A stretch of DNA of 64,000 bases from Ceratothoa steindachneri (taxonomy: Eukaryota; Arthropoda; Malacostraca; Isopoda; Cymothoidae): the NCBI GenBank assembly GCA_963969495.1, contig OZ018326.1, positions 4,645,444 through 4,709,443 on the forward strand, in the 5' to 3' direction. The notes beneath the pieces were generated by a model, which searched no databases, had not been told where the DNA came from, and saw nothing but the letters and a program-made list of their open reading frames with translations. The stretch's first letter is position 1, and every line of letters begins with the position of its first letter. Of this stretch, positions 1-11,520 are shown piece after piece. A program made the position numbers and the translations under genes.

Positions 1-1079
1 ATAAAGCATTGTTGGAGAGAGCTTTTTGTTAGGGTCTCGTGTTTCATGTGGAATTTTAAACTCTTCAATTTGTGATTGCGTTTTCTCAACATCCCTTTCC
101 AGTTTGGGAATGGTTTTCTTATTAGTTCTATTTGCCTTTCCACAAGATGGCGACGAAAGGTTATTGTAGTTGGTTCATTTTTTGCTGCTAGGTCATAGGT
201 TTTAATATCAGTGAAAATGAGTAGCAGTCTTTCTTGGAAGCAGATTTTGTTAAAGACCATAGTATATTTCACCTTGATTAATTTTCTTTTTAAATTAACA
301 TTTTTCTTATTGTGTTATTTAAGCCATCTTGTATCTTGTAGGTGGTAGATAACTTCTCCTACGCTCATCTTTCTTTTGTAAGCAAATGCGTTTAGTAAAA
401 TAAAAATGTTAATAGCTGAGCTTTCGATCTATGCGATCATGTTCAGATTGTCTTTAGGTATTCTTTCATCCTTTACTGATGAAGTATGGTAGAATCGTAT
501 TTGAATCGAATAAAAAGAACTTGGACTTGGAATGAGGAAGTGGTGAAAAGAGAGAGAGTCATATAGTAAAAGAGTAAAGTGGTGAAAGTGGGTGAGGTTG
601 AAAAATAGAAGGGAAATGGGAGACAGATTTTGAAGTAGCGAAAAATTCAGTGGCAGTTATTTTACTGCCATATTCCTCCATTAATTTTTTTCTGTGACAC
701 ACAATGATGATAAGAGATTTGATTTATTCGTGTGTTTACGTCAGCTTTGAATTCAAGGTCGTAGTTGTCATTTTATTCCGAGGTAATTTTAAAGATTGAA
801 GTCCAGAAAATTCTAAAGTTTTCTTAAAACTCGTCCATCTCCGTAATTGTTGTGAGTTTTGTGTGTGGCGGTTTTACTTTGGAACGTTTTACCATCTACC
901 AGAAAGTGCGAGAGTCTTTTTCTATGTAGAGTCTCTGTTGGTCCTTGATTTGCGTCTGTAGTTCGTCTCTTATTTCTCTTAGTCTTCTGTAGGCAAGGTG
1001 GTTGGGGACTATCAACGCTGCTAAATAGAACAAGTCTCTATATTCTTAGGCTAGGGACTCTCATTGGAGTTTTATATTT

Positions 1080-1800
1080 AATACGGGAAATACTATTTAA
1101 ATCAGCTTCAATTAGGTAATTGGTAAGTTTAACCAGCTCCTCCTCCATTCCTTCTAAGTTTGGTTCATATAACGTGTCGGGGATGTAATTTAATAGGAAA
1201 ATTCTGTAATTTTTTCAGTTCGCTTGCTTGTAACTTTTACGTTATGTGATTGGAATTTGTATGGAGTTTACTGCCACAGTGATTTTAATAGCCTGGTGGT
1301 TGCTCGGAATAATGAGGGCTGGTTCAATATATGTAGTAGTTGTAGGGAAACCTGACACTAGAAAAAACTATGTCAGGTTTTCTGGCTTTCTTACAAGTTA
1401 GGAGTGTCGGGAAGTCGGGTCCAATTCTTGTCATATATTTTCGGTCAAACAGTGTCTCGCTATTTCTACCTGCTTTATTGTTGGAGCTATATCCTTCTGC
1501 TGTATAACTTCAATTTACATAGATCGCCGGCGAAGAGAACATTTCTCAGGTGGCCAAATATCTGCAAGATATTGTGCATGGGCAGATAATAGGATTTTTG
1601 GAATTGGAACCTTAGGGCAACGACTAGTCCGCCGAGGGTAGTATCCACTTCAATGGCGAGGTAAGATTCATCTAAGCCTCGTAAGGGTTTGTATTTTAAT
1701 CTTTTTTGACAGCTATTGCACATCTGTCATACTGGTCCTGACTGTGGTTTTTGCTAATGGCGTCGTATTGAAAAAAATTTAAGTGATCTTGTGGGGTCAG
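1080..1800 (-). pseudogene. APE endonuclease C-terminal half and RT-preceding spacer, F2 minus copy
   Basis: The frame at 1487-1723 (minus) contains SYYLPMHNILQIFG followed by VLFAGDL. This matches the family pattern in which a YLP...F... segment precedes the GD(x)NA catalytic motif of LINE endonucleases. Here the NA and H that should follow GD are lost. Further downstream (about 1205-1085) comes the segment NYIPDTLYEPNLEG with ELVKLTNYLIEAD, typical of the helical stretch between endonuclease and RT. Known role of the family: nicking target DNA to prime reverse transcription. This copy cannot do it. Confidence 0.6.
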
Positions 1801-2559
1801 TCCGTATTCTATTATGGGTATTAGGTCAGGGTCACTTTGTTAGATTATATTAAAATAGGTTAAACCTTTCCGTCCCATCCATTGACGTTCATGCGTGGTA
1901 TCGTAAGTCTGTCTGATATTTTGGGTAGTTTAGGTTCTCTAGTGTGTGGAATTAAATTAGACATTTATTCGCGTTTTACTTTAGCCTAGTGTATTTTATT
2001 TGGTGGGCTGCGCTCCTTGCCCTTTATTTTTTCCAAATTTTGTGTTCGTAATCATGATGAAGCAGTTAGAGTGAATTTTACCATATTTTGAGTGAGGGAA
2101 TCTTCAACCTGCTGCTCTGGAACCTAATCCGAGCATTCCCGCTGGCAAAGGTACCTGGGCGTGGTAAATGTTTGCGATATGTGCATAATAAATTCAAAAC
2201 ATTTTTGGGTGGAATTTTAGTTTTCAATGTGCAGGTGTGTCTTCTGTTTATTACTCTCGGCAATGGCAGCTTTGCCTACTTTGGCCTAAGTGGTGGTGGC
2301 TTTCCTCTCTTTGCTTTCGCGTTTTATCTGAGTTTTTTAAACCGTACATGCTATAGACATAGTCTGGTGGGTGCCTTCTTAATATAGGCATTTTTGAGAG
2401 TTACTTTTATAGTCACGCCACAAATTCTCGCAACTGGTGCAGATATAGCACAGCAATAGATCCTTTTCAGAGCAGTTAGACGTAGTATGTTTGCCGTACT
2501 TGTAGCATTAAAAGCACATTTGCAAGTAAAAAACTCCTCTTCTTCCATCTAATCTGATC

Positions 2560-3020
2560 GGACTCTTACGTTGAAGAGAAGTAAACACTTTTGTTTCGTT
2601 TTGGGGGCATAGCCGTACCATCAAAAACAATATTAAACACGTGAGTGTAATTTTTAAATATGATGACCTCAGCTACATTTGCCCATGGGTGGTTCCTTTC
2701 GATTTCTGTCTGTATTTCATCTGCCAAGTGGTCCCCAACCGATGATTTGAGGCACTTCCAGATTAAAATACAGTGGGATCTGATTTGTGATGGTGTGGTC
2801 GGTTTCAAATTAATTGTTTTTAGCCATTCAACGGCCTTGCTTGAGGTCAAGGCTTCCCAGTAAGCTTCTCTCACTCAAATGGCCGAGTAACCATTATGGA
2901 TGTCAATAAGTCGAACTAGTGCAATATTCAGGGCCCGGACAGTAATAAGGAGGGTCTCTCTCATTTCCCCTGCATACTGCCTCATGTTGGTGCCGCGATG
3001 AGCAAATGTATATAAATTCA
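2560..3020 (-). pseudogene. ORF1 (gag-like) remnant of F2 minus copy
   Basis: An open minus-strand stretch at 2566-2874, with its continuation at 2880-3020 in the same sense, gives a nucleic-acid-binding ORF1 domain typical of gag-bearing LINEs. The diagnostic segment contains INLKPTTPSQIRSH and, further on, RNHPWANVAEV. The same positions in the plus copy read INLQPSTPHQFQAH and PWAKVANG. The zinc-knuckle region expected next (about 2350-2550) is too scrambled to score, although several cysteines remain. ORF1 coats the element's RNA in functional relatives. This one has stops and no plausible complete frame. Confidence 0.6.
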
Positions 3021-4230
3021 CCAAGATTTTATTTGAGAATAAATATAAAAGGAAAAATAGTGAGAGAATGAGAGGGAATGGGAGGCAAAAATTACAATAC
3101 TTCGGTTTTTTCACTTTCCTTTTGACTTCTTTGGGGCTTACGAATTGACTTGGCGGGGCTCGGCCCAGCAAGTGATCAATGATTCACCCTTAATTTTCCT
3201 TCAACCGAAATTCAGATATCCACTTTCCGAACAAAATCGCCCTTTATCACTTTCGCCAATTTTTATTCAGTACTCCAAGCGAGTCGGAACAAATTCACTT
3301 TCACTAAGATTCTCTTTTTATCAGATCCGAAAAATAAATAGGCACAATGCTATGCATTAGCCGGAAGGTGCTAACTTTCTACCGGTGCCCAAAGCAGTTG
3401 AACGAAAAGAAAACGGTTTTCAAGTGTATTTATTCCTCCTTGCTTGAATGCAATGTCAAGGGAAACGGGCCAATCCGGCGAGTGGAATTTGTAAAACAAT
3501 TATAATGTTCGATTCTAGCTCGTAGCCTGAATGTTGATGACTGGCCTTTCCACGCTGTTTAAGATAGCCTGCTTTGATTTCTTTGTCGTAGTACTCAGGA
3601 AAATTCACCTCCACTACTCGGGAAAGGAGGTAATGGTTTCGGATAGTCTGAAAATCGCCTTCGAAATCTGTTTTTTTATTTATAGAAACCAGTCGTTAAG
3701 AAAGATAATAATACTGTTGTTGTACTAACCATCATAATCATCTCTAATCTTCATCTTTTCTATTCTAGCGGCACCAGTTAGGCAGATGACTGCTTAAATC
3801 CCAGGCCCATCCGGACGAGTAAACTGCTTCCGGGTGTGAGGGAGGATTGACATTTACGTTTGGTCTCAAGTATGCCGGGCAGTTGCACTGGCATCATTGA
3901 GGGCAAGAAGGGAAGCTGGTTTGAGGAGTAGCCCACGCTGCTCTTCAAAGCGGGGTACCCTTCAAAGACCATATAGGATCATGTAACCTTCTATATGATA
4001 GGGTAGGATGCGGTCGCGATTAAAACACCCTCGAGGGATACCCATCACCCGAATTAATCTCATCCGTCTGTAATTCATCCTCAAAGGCAATTCATTGAAG
4101 CAGCATGTAACTACTCCAAATAAAAAACAAGTCTCAGTATAAGGAAAGAATTGCACCGTCCCCACCAGTGGGGCGGGAAACAACCAAAATGGTGTACTAC
4201 TCCGCCACAATTGTCCCCCTCAGGACTATA
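3021..4230. other. Gap between the two F2 copies; no gene recognised
   Basis: This interval separates the 5' sides of two oppositely oriented LINE copies and probably includes their 5' untranslated sequence. The short open stretches here show no domain or codon pattern I recognise. Confidence 0.4.
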
Positions 4231-4299
4231 GGTGCGAAGCAAAAGCGGATCGAGGTAAAGTCTTTGAAACAGGATTTGGAAAACTGAAAGCGGCTATCC

Positions 4300-5300
4300 T
4301 TAGACTAATAGAGACCCAAGCCGCATACGTTAGCCATCTGCGAATATGAAATAGACGTTGAAACCCTTACAAATGAAATGGGGCAAGGTGTGTTAAAGGA
4401 CATAAATCTCCAGCCCAGCACTCCACATCAGTTCCAGGCACATCGAAGCATGATCTGCAGACAGCTAGACCCCTGGAAGGGACAACACTTGAAAGAAAAA
4501 ATAACAGAATAGATATGTAGAAACTAGCCATGGGCTAAAGTAGCAAATGGCCTAAAAGGCCAAAGAAAAGGGGCTTCCACTTTTCAATGCAAAAATGAGC
4601 GGCGAGCAGATTGAGAGGGATGAATTTACCCCTATTCATTTAGGCTTCCGCTGCTTCAAAATGGAACACCACCCGACTAAAGACTGCAAAGAACAAGAAA
4701 TGACCTGTTCAAAGTGCAGCGGGAAAAGCAACAGAATGAGAGATTTTATCGCACAAACAGACAAGTACCCAAACTGCGGCCTGGATCACGAAGCTATGGC
4801 CATGTCTTGCCCACTTTTTGCACACTGAGGAACTTTAAACAACCAGGGAATTCTCCAAAAATCTAAATCTTATGCTAAAGGAGAACGTCATCTCGAAAAT
4901 GTGGTACCCGGATGAGCTCCCATCGAGGGACGTCCTGCAACTGCTATTCCTGCCCAAGGATGCACAAGAGTCACCGGCTACGCCATTTTCATCGTGAAAA
5001 AAAAATCAATGCTGAGACAATACCGGAGGCCACACCAGGATCAAAAATCTCAGTCAGGAAAGACTCGAGGGTGGAGGCACAAAGGCTCCGAAAACAGAAA
5101 GAGAAAAAAGCGGCAAGGAGAATTTAATCAGCATCGTACAAGTATCTTGACATTGAACAAACCCTCAACGAAGAAAGAAAAAAACTCTATAAGAACTCTA
5201 GCCTCACCCTCAGTGAAGCAGAATACAAAGAGATCAGAAACGGTAAAAGAGGAAACAGTCAATAAAACAACTAAATCAAACAAACACAGTCAAGCAACAA
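4300..5300 (+). pseudogene. ORF1 with three zinc-knuckle relics, F2 plus copy
   Basis: The piece at 4595-4828 keeps the three-knuckle layout of LINE gag proteins. Knuckle 1 starts CFKM (second Cys now Met) and ends HPTKDC. Knuckle 2 is CSKCSGKSNRMRDF, fitting CX2CX4HX4C with His changed to Asn and the last Cys to Phe. Knuckle 3 is YPNCGLDHEAMAMSC, fitting CX2CX3HX6C with the first Cys changed to Tyr. Upstream, in broken frame, is the ORF1 core containing NLQPSTPHQF. Downstream is a very basic tail rich in K, R, S and T. Relatives bind element RNA. At least one ligand is lost in each knuckle, so this copy is inactive. Confidence 0.72.
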
Positions 5301-5307
5301 AGACAAA

Positions 5308-5990
5308 ATGGAGAACCTAAAAAATAAACTAAAGATACTCACACATAGTGTGGATGGATGGAATGGAAAATCCATTGCATATGAAAATATCTCCAGTACA
5401 GTGGACCCGGACCTCCTACTATTTCATATCACGGATATAACACGAACCCGGAAAGATAAGAATACAAAACTTCGCCATAATACCCAAAAAAATACACACA
5501 GGAATGATTTGATGGCACAGCCATCGCAATCCGCAAAAACATGAAGTTAAAAATGCTCCCAGACTTAGAATAATCATTCATGGCTGTCAAAATCCCAACC
5601 ATATTTGGAGGCCTAAGAGCAACGTCAGGAGGCTGATGTTGCTAGGAGTCGAAATGAACGCCAGATGCCGAGCTTTTGGCTACAGACGCGCCGAAGCAAG
5701 GGGAATAATCTTTGATCTACTCTACGAAAGATACAGGCTCTGGAGGGTGGGGCCAGATTTCCCGACCTAAATAACCCATTGTTTGGCAACAAAACTGGAC
5801 ATTGTGTTAGCGAGTTTAGAATTACCCTTCAATATCAACAACAAACCAAGGCCAATGGGTCCGTGGAATCACATCACCACCGTATTGCTTGCGTCAAAGG
5901 CTCAAACCTGTCCCACATAGGAAAAGATATGCGAAAGCTAACTGGACGCAATACAGAGATGCTCAGTGACTACAGCCAGCTGGTCTGTGT
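5308..5990 (+). pseudogene. APE-type endonuclease remnant, F2 plus copy
   Basis: The domain opens with LKILTHSVDGWNGKS, the position where active enzymes read LKI..xNVxGxxxK; the catalytic Asn is now Ser. Later, in another frame (about 5640-5700), MLLGVEMNARCRAFGYRRAE corresponds to the GDxNAxxxxxG motif with its Asp lost. Near 5835-5900 there is a stretch resembling the PFNIN...GPWNH end of the domain, in yet another frame. The order and spacing fit a LINE endonuclease of normal length broken by at least two frame shifts. Confidence 0.65.
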
Positions 5991-6029
5991 GATGCAAATC
6001 TCGAAGAAAACGTTGAGGAGATAAACAAG

Positions 6030-6540
6030 ATCACTGATCTTCTCATTAAAGCAGACGAGAAATGCGTCCGCAGAATCTCTAAAAAAATGCTTCCACAACA
6101 TAGGTGGACGAAGGAAATTAGGGATATCGCTAGGGAGCAGAGAGAAATCTATGGAGAAATCAGTAGAACAGCCCCAAACAAGGAAAGGACAGTCAGAATT
6201 AGGCAGCTAAGCGAGGAGCTAAAACACTTTATCCTTGAAAAGCAAACCAAAATATCGGACGATATTATAGGCAGACTAGACAAGGAAAGAAATCAAGTAA
6301 CTATATGGACTAACATCCGAAACTTAGGGGATTGGCTCCCAGGCCCAGAACACGAATCTAAAAAGGCGAAAATATCATAAAGGATCCTGAATCTCTCAAA
6401 AAAAGATTTAGAAGACACTGGAAAGAGATCTTTTTAATATCACCTGAGGAGAACGATGACTTCGACCAGGACTTCGAAGACCAGCTGGTCTAATAACTTG
6501 AGAAGAAATTTGCGTCTTCCATTTGTAACGAGGATCAAGG
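6030..6540 (+). pseudogene. Endonuclease-RT spacer remnant, F2 plus copy
   Basis: The open stretch 6087-6380 encodes a helical, charged segment (WTKEIRDIAREQREIY, later LKHFILEKQTK and a tryptophan near FW-like position ending TIWTNIRNLG). LINE families carry such a segment between nuclease and RT. It continues in a shifted frame to about 6540 with RHWKEIFLISPEEND, matching the end of the spacer. No RT motifs follow. Confidence 0.55.
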
Positions 6541-6549
6541 GCATTTGAG

Positions 6550-6950
6550 AAGCTTTGAATTACTTATTTCTTTAAATTGTCTAGTTCAGTTATTTCATTT
6601 ATTTATTTCATCTATTTAAAGATCAGTTATGATTAGAATTAAGAACTAAGTTAGGATATACTATCATTAGGCCTATTAGAATTTCAACGAAGTAAATTGA
6701 AATCTCTTTATATTTCGATCAGCTACTTGGGACGGCGTGGTCGGTGCATGGTGCATTAGACTATTATGTTATGCTTTTAGGTAAAAGTGAGATTTGCCGA
6801 ACCGACTAAACGGCTGTTATGCATTTTCTTTCTAATAAAGTTGGTTTAGGGAATTGAATTTGTCGTTAAATTTACGATTTTAGGTGTTTTTTTCCTACTC
6901 TCAACTTTAGTGTTTTTTGTTGTAAAAGTGTAAGTGTACTTTACCGTATT
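6550..6950 (+). other. Probable BEL 5' LTR or leader, ends unresolved
   Basis: This AT-rich non-coding stretch sits between LINE sequence and BEL gag. It includes a possible polyadenylation signal at about 6834. I see no matching second LTR in the window, so the assignment rests on position alone. Confidence 0.3.
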
Positions 6951-6952
6951 AA

Positions 6953-7560
6953 ATGGTAGATAATGATAATTTAGATAAGTTTCCGCAATTTTTAAAGGAG
7001 ACTCGTGCCTTCCCTTTGACTTAAAGAGTCATCGGGTTGATTTTTTCCTACCAGACTCTGCAGGTAACAAATTTATGGGACATGTTTGAATTGAAAAACT
7101 TCCAGTGGTTTTCAGAAGAGAGTTAAATATAATTTGGGGAAGTAACTACCCGACTTTGACTGAAATTTATGACAACTATTCGATTGTTCTGAGAACATTG
7201 AAAAAGTTAAAGCCCAAAATGAGATAAAATTTAAATTCAAAACAAAGGCCTACTTCTGTGTCTGCAAAGGGTGGGGGTGATAAAGAGTAGTGTAATTGCC
7301 AACTTTGAAGACTTTTCAAACGTCAATATTCGTTAAAATTAGTCAGAATGATAAAGTTAATTTAAAATCAGATAAGTCAAATTTAAAATTTAAACTTAAT
7401 AATAAAACTAATCGTTCTCCCGCCAAACAAAATTCAAACATAATCAAAGTCAAAAGCCAAAAGTCCCGATACTGAGCTTAAAGGTACATTTGGGAAAACT
7501 TGTAATGGCGAACATATAGGGTCTGGCTAAAGTTTCTCTTTCTTAGTTTCTTTCGTAGGC
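6953..7560 (+). pseudogene. BEL/Pao gag C-terminal remnant
   Basis: An ATG at 6953 begins a short frame (DKFPQFLKETRAFPLT) that shifts into SHRVDFFLPDSAGNKFMGHV and then LNIIWGSNYPTLTEIYDNYS with VLRTLKKLKP. The combination of a ..LP.VF.REL..., NYPTL.EI and TLKKL motifs is what BEL/Pao gag proteins show before their nucleic-acid-binding tail. After 7260 the frame becomes lysine/asparagine-rich and breaks up. The gag is non-functional. Confidence 0.55.
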
Positions 7561-7599
7561 TGGGTTAAGTGATCAGCCGCTTCCTTATGTAATGAAGAA

Positions 7600-7630
<31 letters not shown>

Positions 7631-8290
7631 TGGATTCTTTATTCCTAGGTATATAGCTGGAATACGCTTCGAAATGGTGAACAAGAAATATAACTTTTCT
7701 TCTTGACTAATATTAACTTTTCTGACTCTTCTGACTATCTTTTTACACAAAAAGATTTTTCATCTACTCATAAAACTACAAAAATCCAACCAATCAGGAT
7801 TGATATACATTTAATAGTCATTATTACGTTCATTTTTGGAATAACAGCCTTAGCATTGACAAATTGACCATTCAGCCTTTAAACATAAGCTCTGTACTTT
7901 TTGTATAATCAGCGCCATGATAGATTTAAAGGTTATTAACGCTCAAACCGTTTGCACAAAAATACGGCTGAAATCCATGACAGACTTTCACTCTAATTTA
8001 TTTCGAACTTAACTCTAAAATGAGTTTACGCAACTTGCACCTCTCAGCAAAGAAGGAAAAGACAAGGGAGTGTCAGTTCAAGAAAACGCTATCGATTTTT
8101 TTCCTTTTCCCCACGGGGACTTCAAGAACAAGATCTATTTTGTAAAGAGGCACGTATAGCCGACCCATGATATAGTACTGCATACCGGGGAGTTTATCTT
8201 CATATTTACGAAAGAGAAATACTACAAAGTGGGAAGTTTATCTTCCTATTTACGAAAGATAAATAGTAAAAAGCGGGAAGTTTGTCTCCC
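7561..8290. other. BEL internal sequence without recognisable domain; (TA)n at 7609-7631
   Basis: The interval holds a poly-A run followed by a short (TA)n tract, then AT-rich sequence. Near 8190-8300 a motif resembling GGGAAGTTTATCTTC occurs about three times (around 8180, 8230 and 8275), each followed by ATTTACGAAAGA-like sequence. This is a small degenerate local repeat. No protein domain is visible. Confidence 0.4.
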
Positions 8291-8559
8291 CATTTATAAG
8301 GTTAGATGTGTGAACCGTTTAAAATTTTCAAACGAATTTTTACTAGGTTCGACCGCCCCAAACACTACATGCTTACTTGTCTTGAATATGACACAGGCTC
8401 CGAAAGAAAGGCCAGATGTCGTTAGCTCAAGATGTGTGGCAGGTGTTCCAGTTCCATGCCTTCTGATGAGTTGTATCCCGCGAAACTCTTTTCAATCTAA
8501 TTCGGGTGTGGTCTTTGCCAATCCACATCTCATATAACTGCCCTTTGGGATAATACTGA

Positions 8560-8900
8560 TGTTTCACAATGACGGTTGCAGGATCTGGTTTTGATTGTTA
8601 TTGCCAACATAGATCGGAGCGTGAAGTCTAATTTAGGTAGTCAAAATAATAATATACTTCCTACGCTTACTGTTAATCTCATAGGTCGGGGTAAAAATGT
8701 AAGTGTGCGGTTTCTATTAAATTTCGCTTTGCAGCGCTCATAAAACAAGCATGTCGGGGAAATAGAACTGTCACTTTGCTTTCATACGCAGTATTTTGAT
8801 GTGAAATTTCTAGTGGAGGATAACTTCTGCCTTGGCCAGTAAATTTTCAGGCAGGCTACAAAATGATGTACCGAAATATCGTATTCACAGAAAGGACACT
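8560..8900 (+). pseudogene. BEL/Pao aspartic protease region remnant
   Basis: One frame reads LPTLTVNLIGRGKNVSVRFLLNFALQRS at about 8660-8745 (given here in outline: LPT.TV...G....VRFLL, then NFALQRS). In working BEL proteases this position is VR.LLDSGSQRS, where the Asp is catalytic. Here Asp is Asn and the SG pair is FA. The match is by pattern and by its location between gag and RT. Confidence 0.5.
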
Positions 8901-9419
8901 GTAAAGCACAGCAAGAAAATCAAATGTTTAAATGGTGCGGTGTTCAATACTCCAATAGGTGTCATCCCATACAGAAGCGTTCAATGGTTTACAGTGACGG
9001 AGAGATAGGGAGGCTGACTAAGCTGCCGTTAGCCGACTGCGAACGCACTGAGAAGTCACAATTAATGAGGACAAAGAGCCTAACTCTAATCCAAATGGGC
9101 CGCGTGGTGTTTCTGAAGTCCACTTCCTGACGACAGCCTTGTGGGTAAAAAAATAAAAATTCAAATACCCTCAAAAGTAACTCAAAAGAGTCAAAAGGCC
9201 CAACTAAAATTCAAAATAAAAATTCAAAATCGTCAAAAGTGAAACAAAAGAGTCAAAATGACCACCAATAATAAAAACTAAATATAGCTAATAGCATTTC
9301 AAACCCAACAAAAGAAATAAAAGCAATTAAAAGTCAAGAAATGAACACATAATTTATCCAACCTACGCAAGAAAATCAATAAAAATCAAAACTAGAAGAA
9401 ACTTTTTACATCAAGAAGT

Positions 9420-9890
9420 CGCCCAGCTAAATATCTACCCACTTTAATGGCTCAGGTCCGGATGTTGGGTTGGGCAAATTTCAGAGTAGGACCTACGATA
9501 ACTCCTGTACATTTAACTCACACTCTAAAAAGTCATTGGGGTTTTAGTGCGGTACTTCCTGGGAACGAGATTGCACAAGACTTCTCGAGTTCTAAAACGG
9601 AGGGGAAAGTAGGTTGTGAAAGTAAGAACGAAGTTTTAAATATCGAAAGGCTTCTCGCTCATGATCACACTTAGACAATAGGCAACGCCGTCCTTCATCC
9701 TTATAAGTAAGTAAATCTGATTCCGATCTGGATTTGGGGATGGAATACTTGTACAGTCTCGAGTCACTTGGCATTAAAGACAAGCAGACGGGTAGTTTAG
9801 ACGACGTTATGATTTTACAATTTAAAAAAATCAATCGAAATAAAAAATTGTTATAATATTGAACTTCCTTCGTAGGATGAAATCATTCAA
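9420..9890 (+). pseudogene. BEL/Pao protease-RT connector remnant
   Basis: The open stretch 9447-9674 contains NEIAQDFSSSKTEGKV, resembling the ..iGi....s.dE.a...f..si....grY segment that precedes RT in BEL polyproteins. Further on, in shifted frames, a stretch ending FALATLNRVYSSLTK occupies the NY..Al.rl...l.kl position. The match is weak alone but is supported by order. Confidence 0.45.
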
Positions 9891-9899
9891 CTAGTTCCA

Positions 9900-10720
9900 T
9901 CTAACTCACAGTTTGCTTTGGCGACACTAAACCGGGTTTATTCATCTTTAACTAAAATGTCTTTGACACTCAACCCCAGGTAGTCATAATCAAGGAAATT
10001 TACATCAATAAAGCCAATTATGATAATTACATCTTCATTTCTCACAGCCCTATAATTAAAAGAAGTCTCACAAATCACTACTAAGATCGGACCTGTGTTT
10101 AATTGCAGTCTAAATGTTCACAATGCTTCCAGTTTAAAAAAGGCTTATTATCCGGGTATAAACCTTTTAAGTCACTTTTCTAATTGTTTTGCAAATTCAG
10201 AACTAACAAGTACATCATGATTTTTCACATTAAATCTGCCTTCCTTCAAATTAATCTTAAATTAGAGTCTGACAAGAATAAATTAGCTTTTTCTCTTATA
10301 AGGACGGTCGGCTCATAACTTATAGGTATTTTACCATCGTTTTTAGCCTAACTTGTACCCCATTTGTTCTGAATTATGTCATCAAACATCATATAGATAA
10401 ATTTCAAAATTATTTCTGTTCTCGGGCATTCGAGACTCTTTATATTTAGATAACTTCATAATAACCAACTCTAACTTCGAAACTTTAAGTCAACTTTAGG
10501 AAGCTGTGCTAAATCGGATGCTTAAAGGTGGATCTCAATTAAGATCATGGAACACCATTTTAGTTGAACTTAAAATCAATTCATTAGAGATGACACGGCC
10601 GAACAACAAGATACCAATGTCGAGAGGGTACTTGGATATCTCTATTAAATAGACTCAGATAATATTCAAATAATCAATCCGGAATTCCAAGAATATTCTA
10701 GGACCGAACGAGGCATTTTA
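9900..10720 (+). pseudogene. BEL/Pao reverse transcriptase remnant
   Basis: Near 10100-10160 the frame reads VFNCSLNVHNASSLKKAYYPG, occupying the VFDASa..n..SLND.L..GP position of BEL RT. Near 10440-10475 SLYLDNFIITNSNFETL sits where the YVDD box belongs, with the second Asp changed to Asn. From about 10700, RGILSQTSKVFDPFGL is an excellent match to the RxxLS..s.vfDPLG motif after the palm, followed by a WDEAL segment. Several stops interrupt it. Confidence 0.72.
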
Positions 10721-11520
10721 TCTCAAACATCAAAAGTATTTGATCCCTTTGGACTTTGTCTCCCCATTACCATTCGGGATAGAATTGTTATGCAGAGTCT
10801 GTGCGAGAAGAATATAGAATGGGACGAGGCACTTAATAATAATAATGAATTTAACAAATGACAGTCTCTTTATAATGACCTCAAACAGCTTTAAAATCCT
10901 CACTTTAAGAGATCGGCTTTCGAACAAGTCCATAATTTGCATTTAAAGATCTTTTAAGATGCTAGAAAAACCTCTAAGGGTTTTCTGGTTTCCGTTTTAA
11001 CTAATTCTAACTCAAATCTAGTCATGTCTAGAGAAAAGGTAGCTCCTATCAAAAGCCTTACGTTACCTTCTTTAGAACTTTTATCTGTGTATTTAGCTTT
11101 TAAAACTTTAGCATTGTTTTTATCGTCTTTTAACTGTGAATTTACCTCTATCAAAATCTTTATAGACTCTCAAATCGTATTGACCAGGCTACTATGGGAT
11201 GTCAATTTATTCAAATCTATCAAAGGCAAGTCAATTCTCGTTAAAAGTTGACTCTTGGCCATTTTTACTTTGAGACAAGAACTTATGCAAGATTTCAATG
11301 TCGAAGTCAAATTTAATTATGTAAATAGAGCAAAAAACCTCGCTGATTCCATCTGGCGTGGGATATCTCTTAAGGGATTTGAAACCAAAATGCACTTTTG
11401 GTTGCATGCACCACTCCGGCTCACTTTAAACACAGATTTTTGGCTAAAATACGATCTAAAATGTTTGTCTGCCTCCAAAAAGATCAATTTGTTACATCAG
11501 TCTATTACAATATCCAATTA
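10720..11520 (+). pseudogene. BEL/Pao RNase H remnant
   Basis: The frame at 11024-11251 contains SREKVAPIKSLTLPSLELL, the K.RvaP.k..tlPrLELl motif of BEL RNase H, followed by IFIDSQIVLTRL (usual form: DSqivL.wl) with the catalytic Asp kept. A stop separates it from 11255-11524, which carries VNRAKNLADSIWRGIS, matching the NPADl.SRG end of the domain. The catalytic context is partly intact but the frame is broken by stops. Confidence 0.75.

Larger units (their letters stand above)
1..3020 (-). mobile_element. Non-LTR retrotransposon copy, 5' part (family F2, minus copy)
   Basis: On the minus strand, reading from about 3.0 kb down to base 1, I see remnants of ORF1, then an APE-type endonuclease, then the spacer that precedes reverse transcriptase. 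RT itself would lie off the left edge. Many stops and frame changes interrupt it, so it is dead. The ORF1 part is alignable by eye to the plus-strand copy at 4.25-6.54 kb (shared pattern NL.P.TP.Q, then NxPWAxVA), so the two are relatives lying head to head. The clade is not settled: Jockey-like or I-like are both possible. Confidence 0.7.
4250..6545 (+). mobile_element. Non-LTR retrotransposon copy, 3'-truncated (family F2, plus copy)
   Basis: Read on the plus strand, the order is ORF1 core (about 4.30-4.59 kb), three zinc-knuckle relics (4.60-4.83 kb), a lysine/arginine-rich tail (4.91-5.30 kb), APE endonuclease (5.31-5.95 kb) and the spacer before RT (6.05-6.54 kb). No RT palm follows. LINE similarity stops near 6545, just before sequence belonging to a BEL/Pao element. 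The copy carries several stops and frame shifts. Either the BEL element interrupted it or it was truncated there. The rest of the LINE is not recognisable beyond 14 kb, so I cannot decide. Confidence 0.72.
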
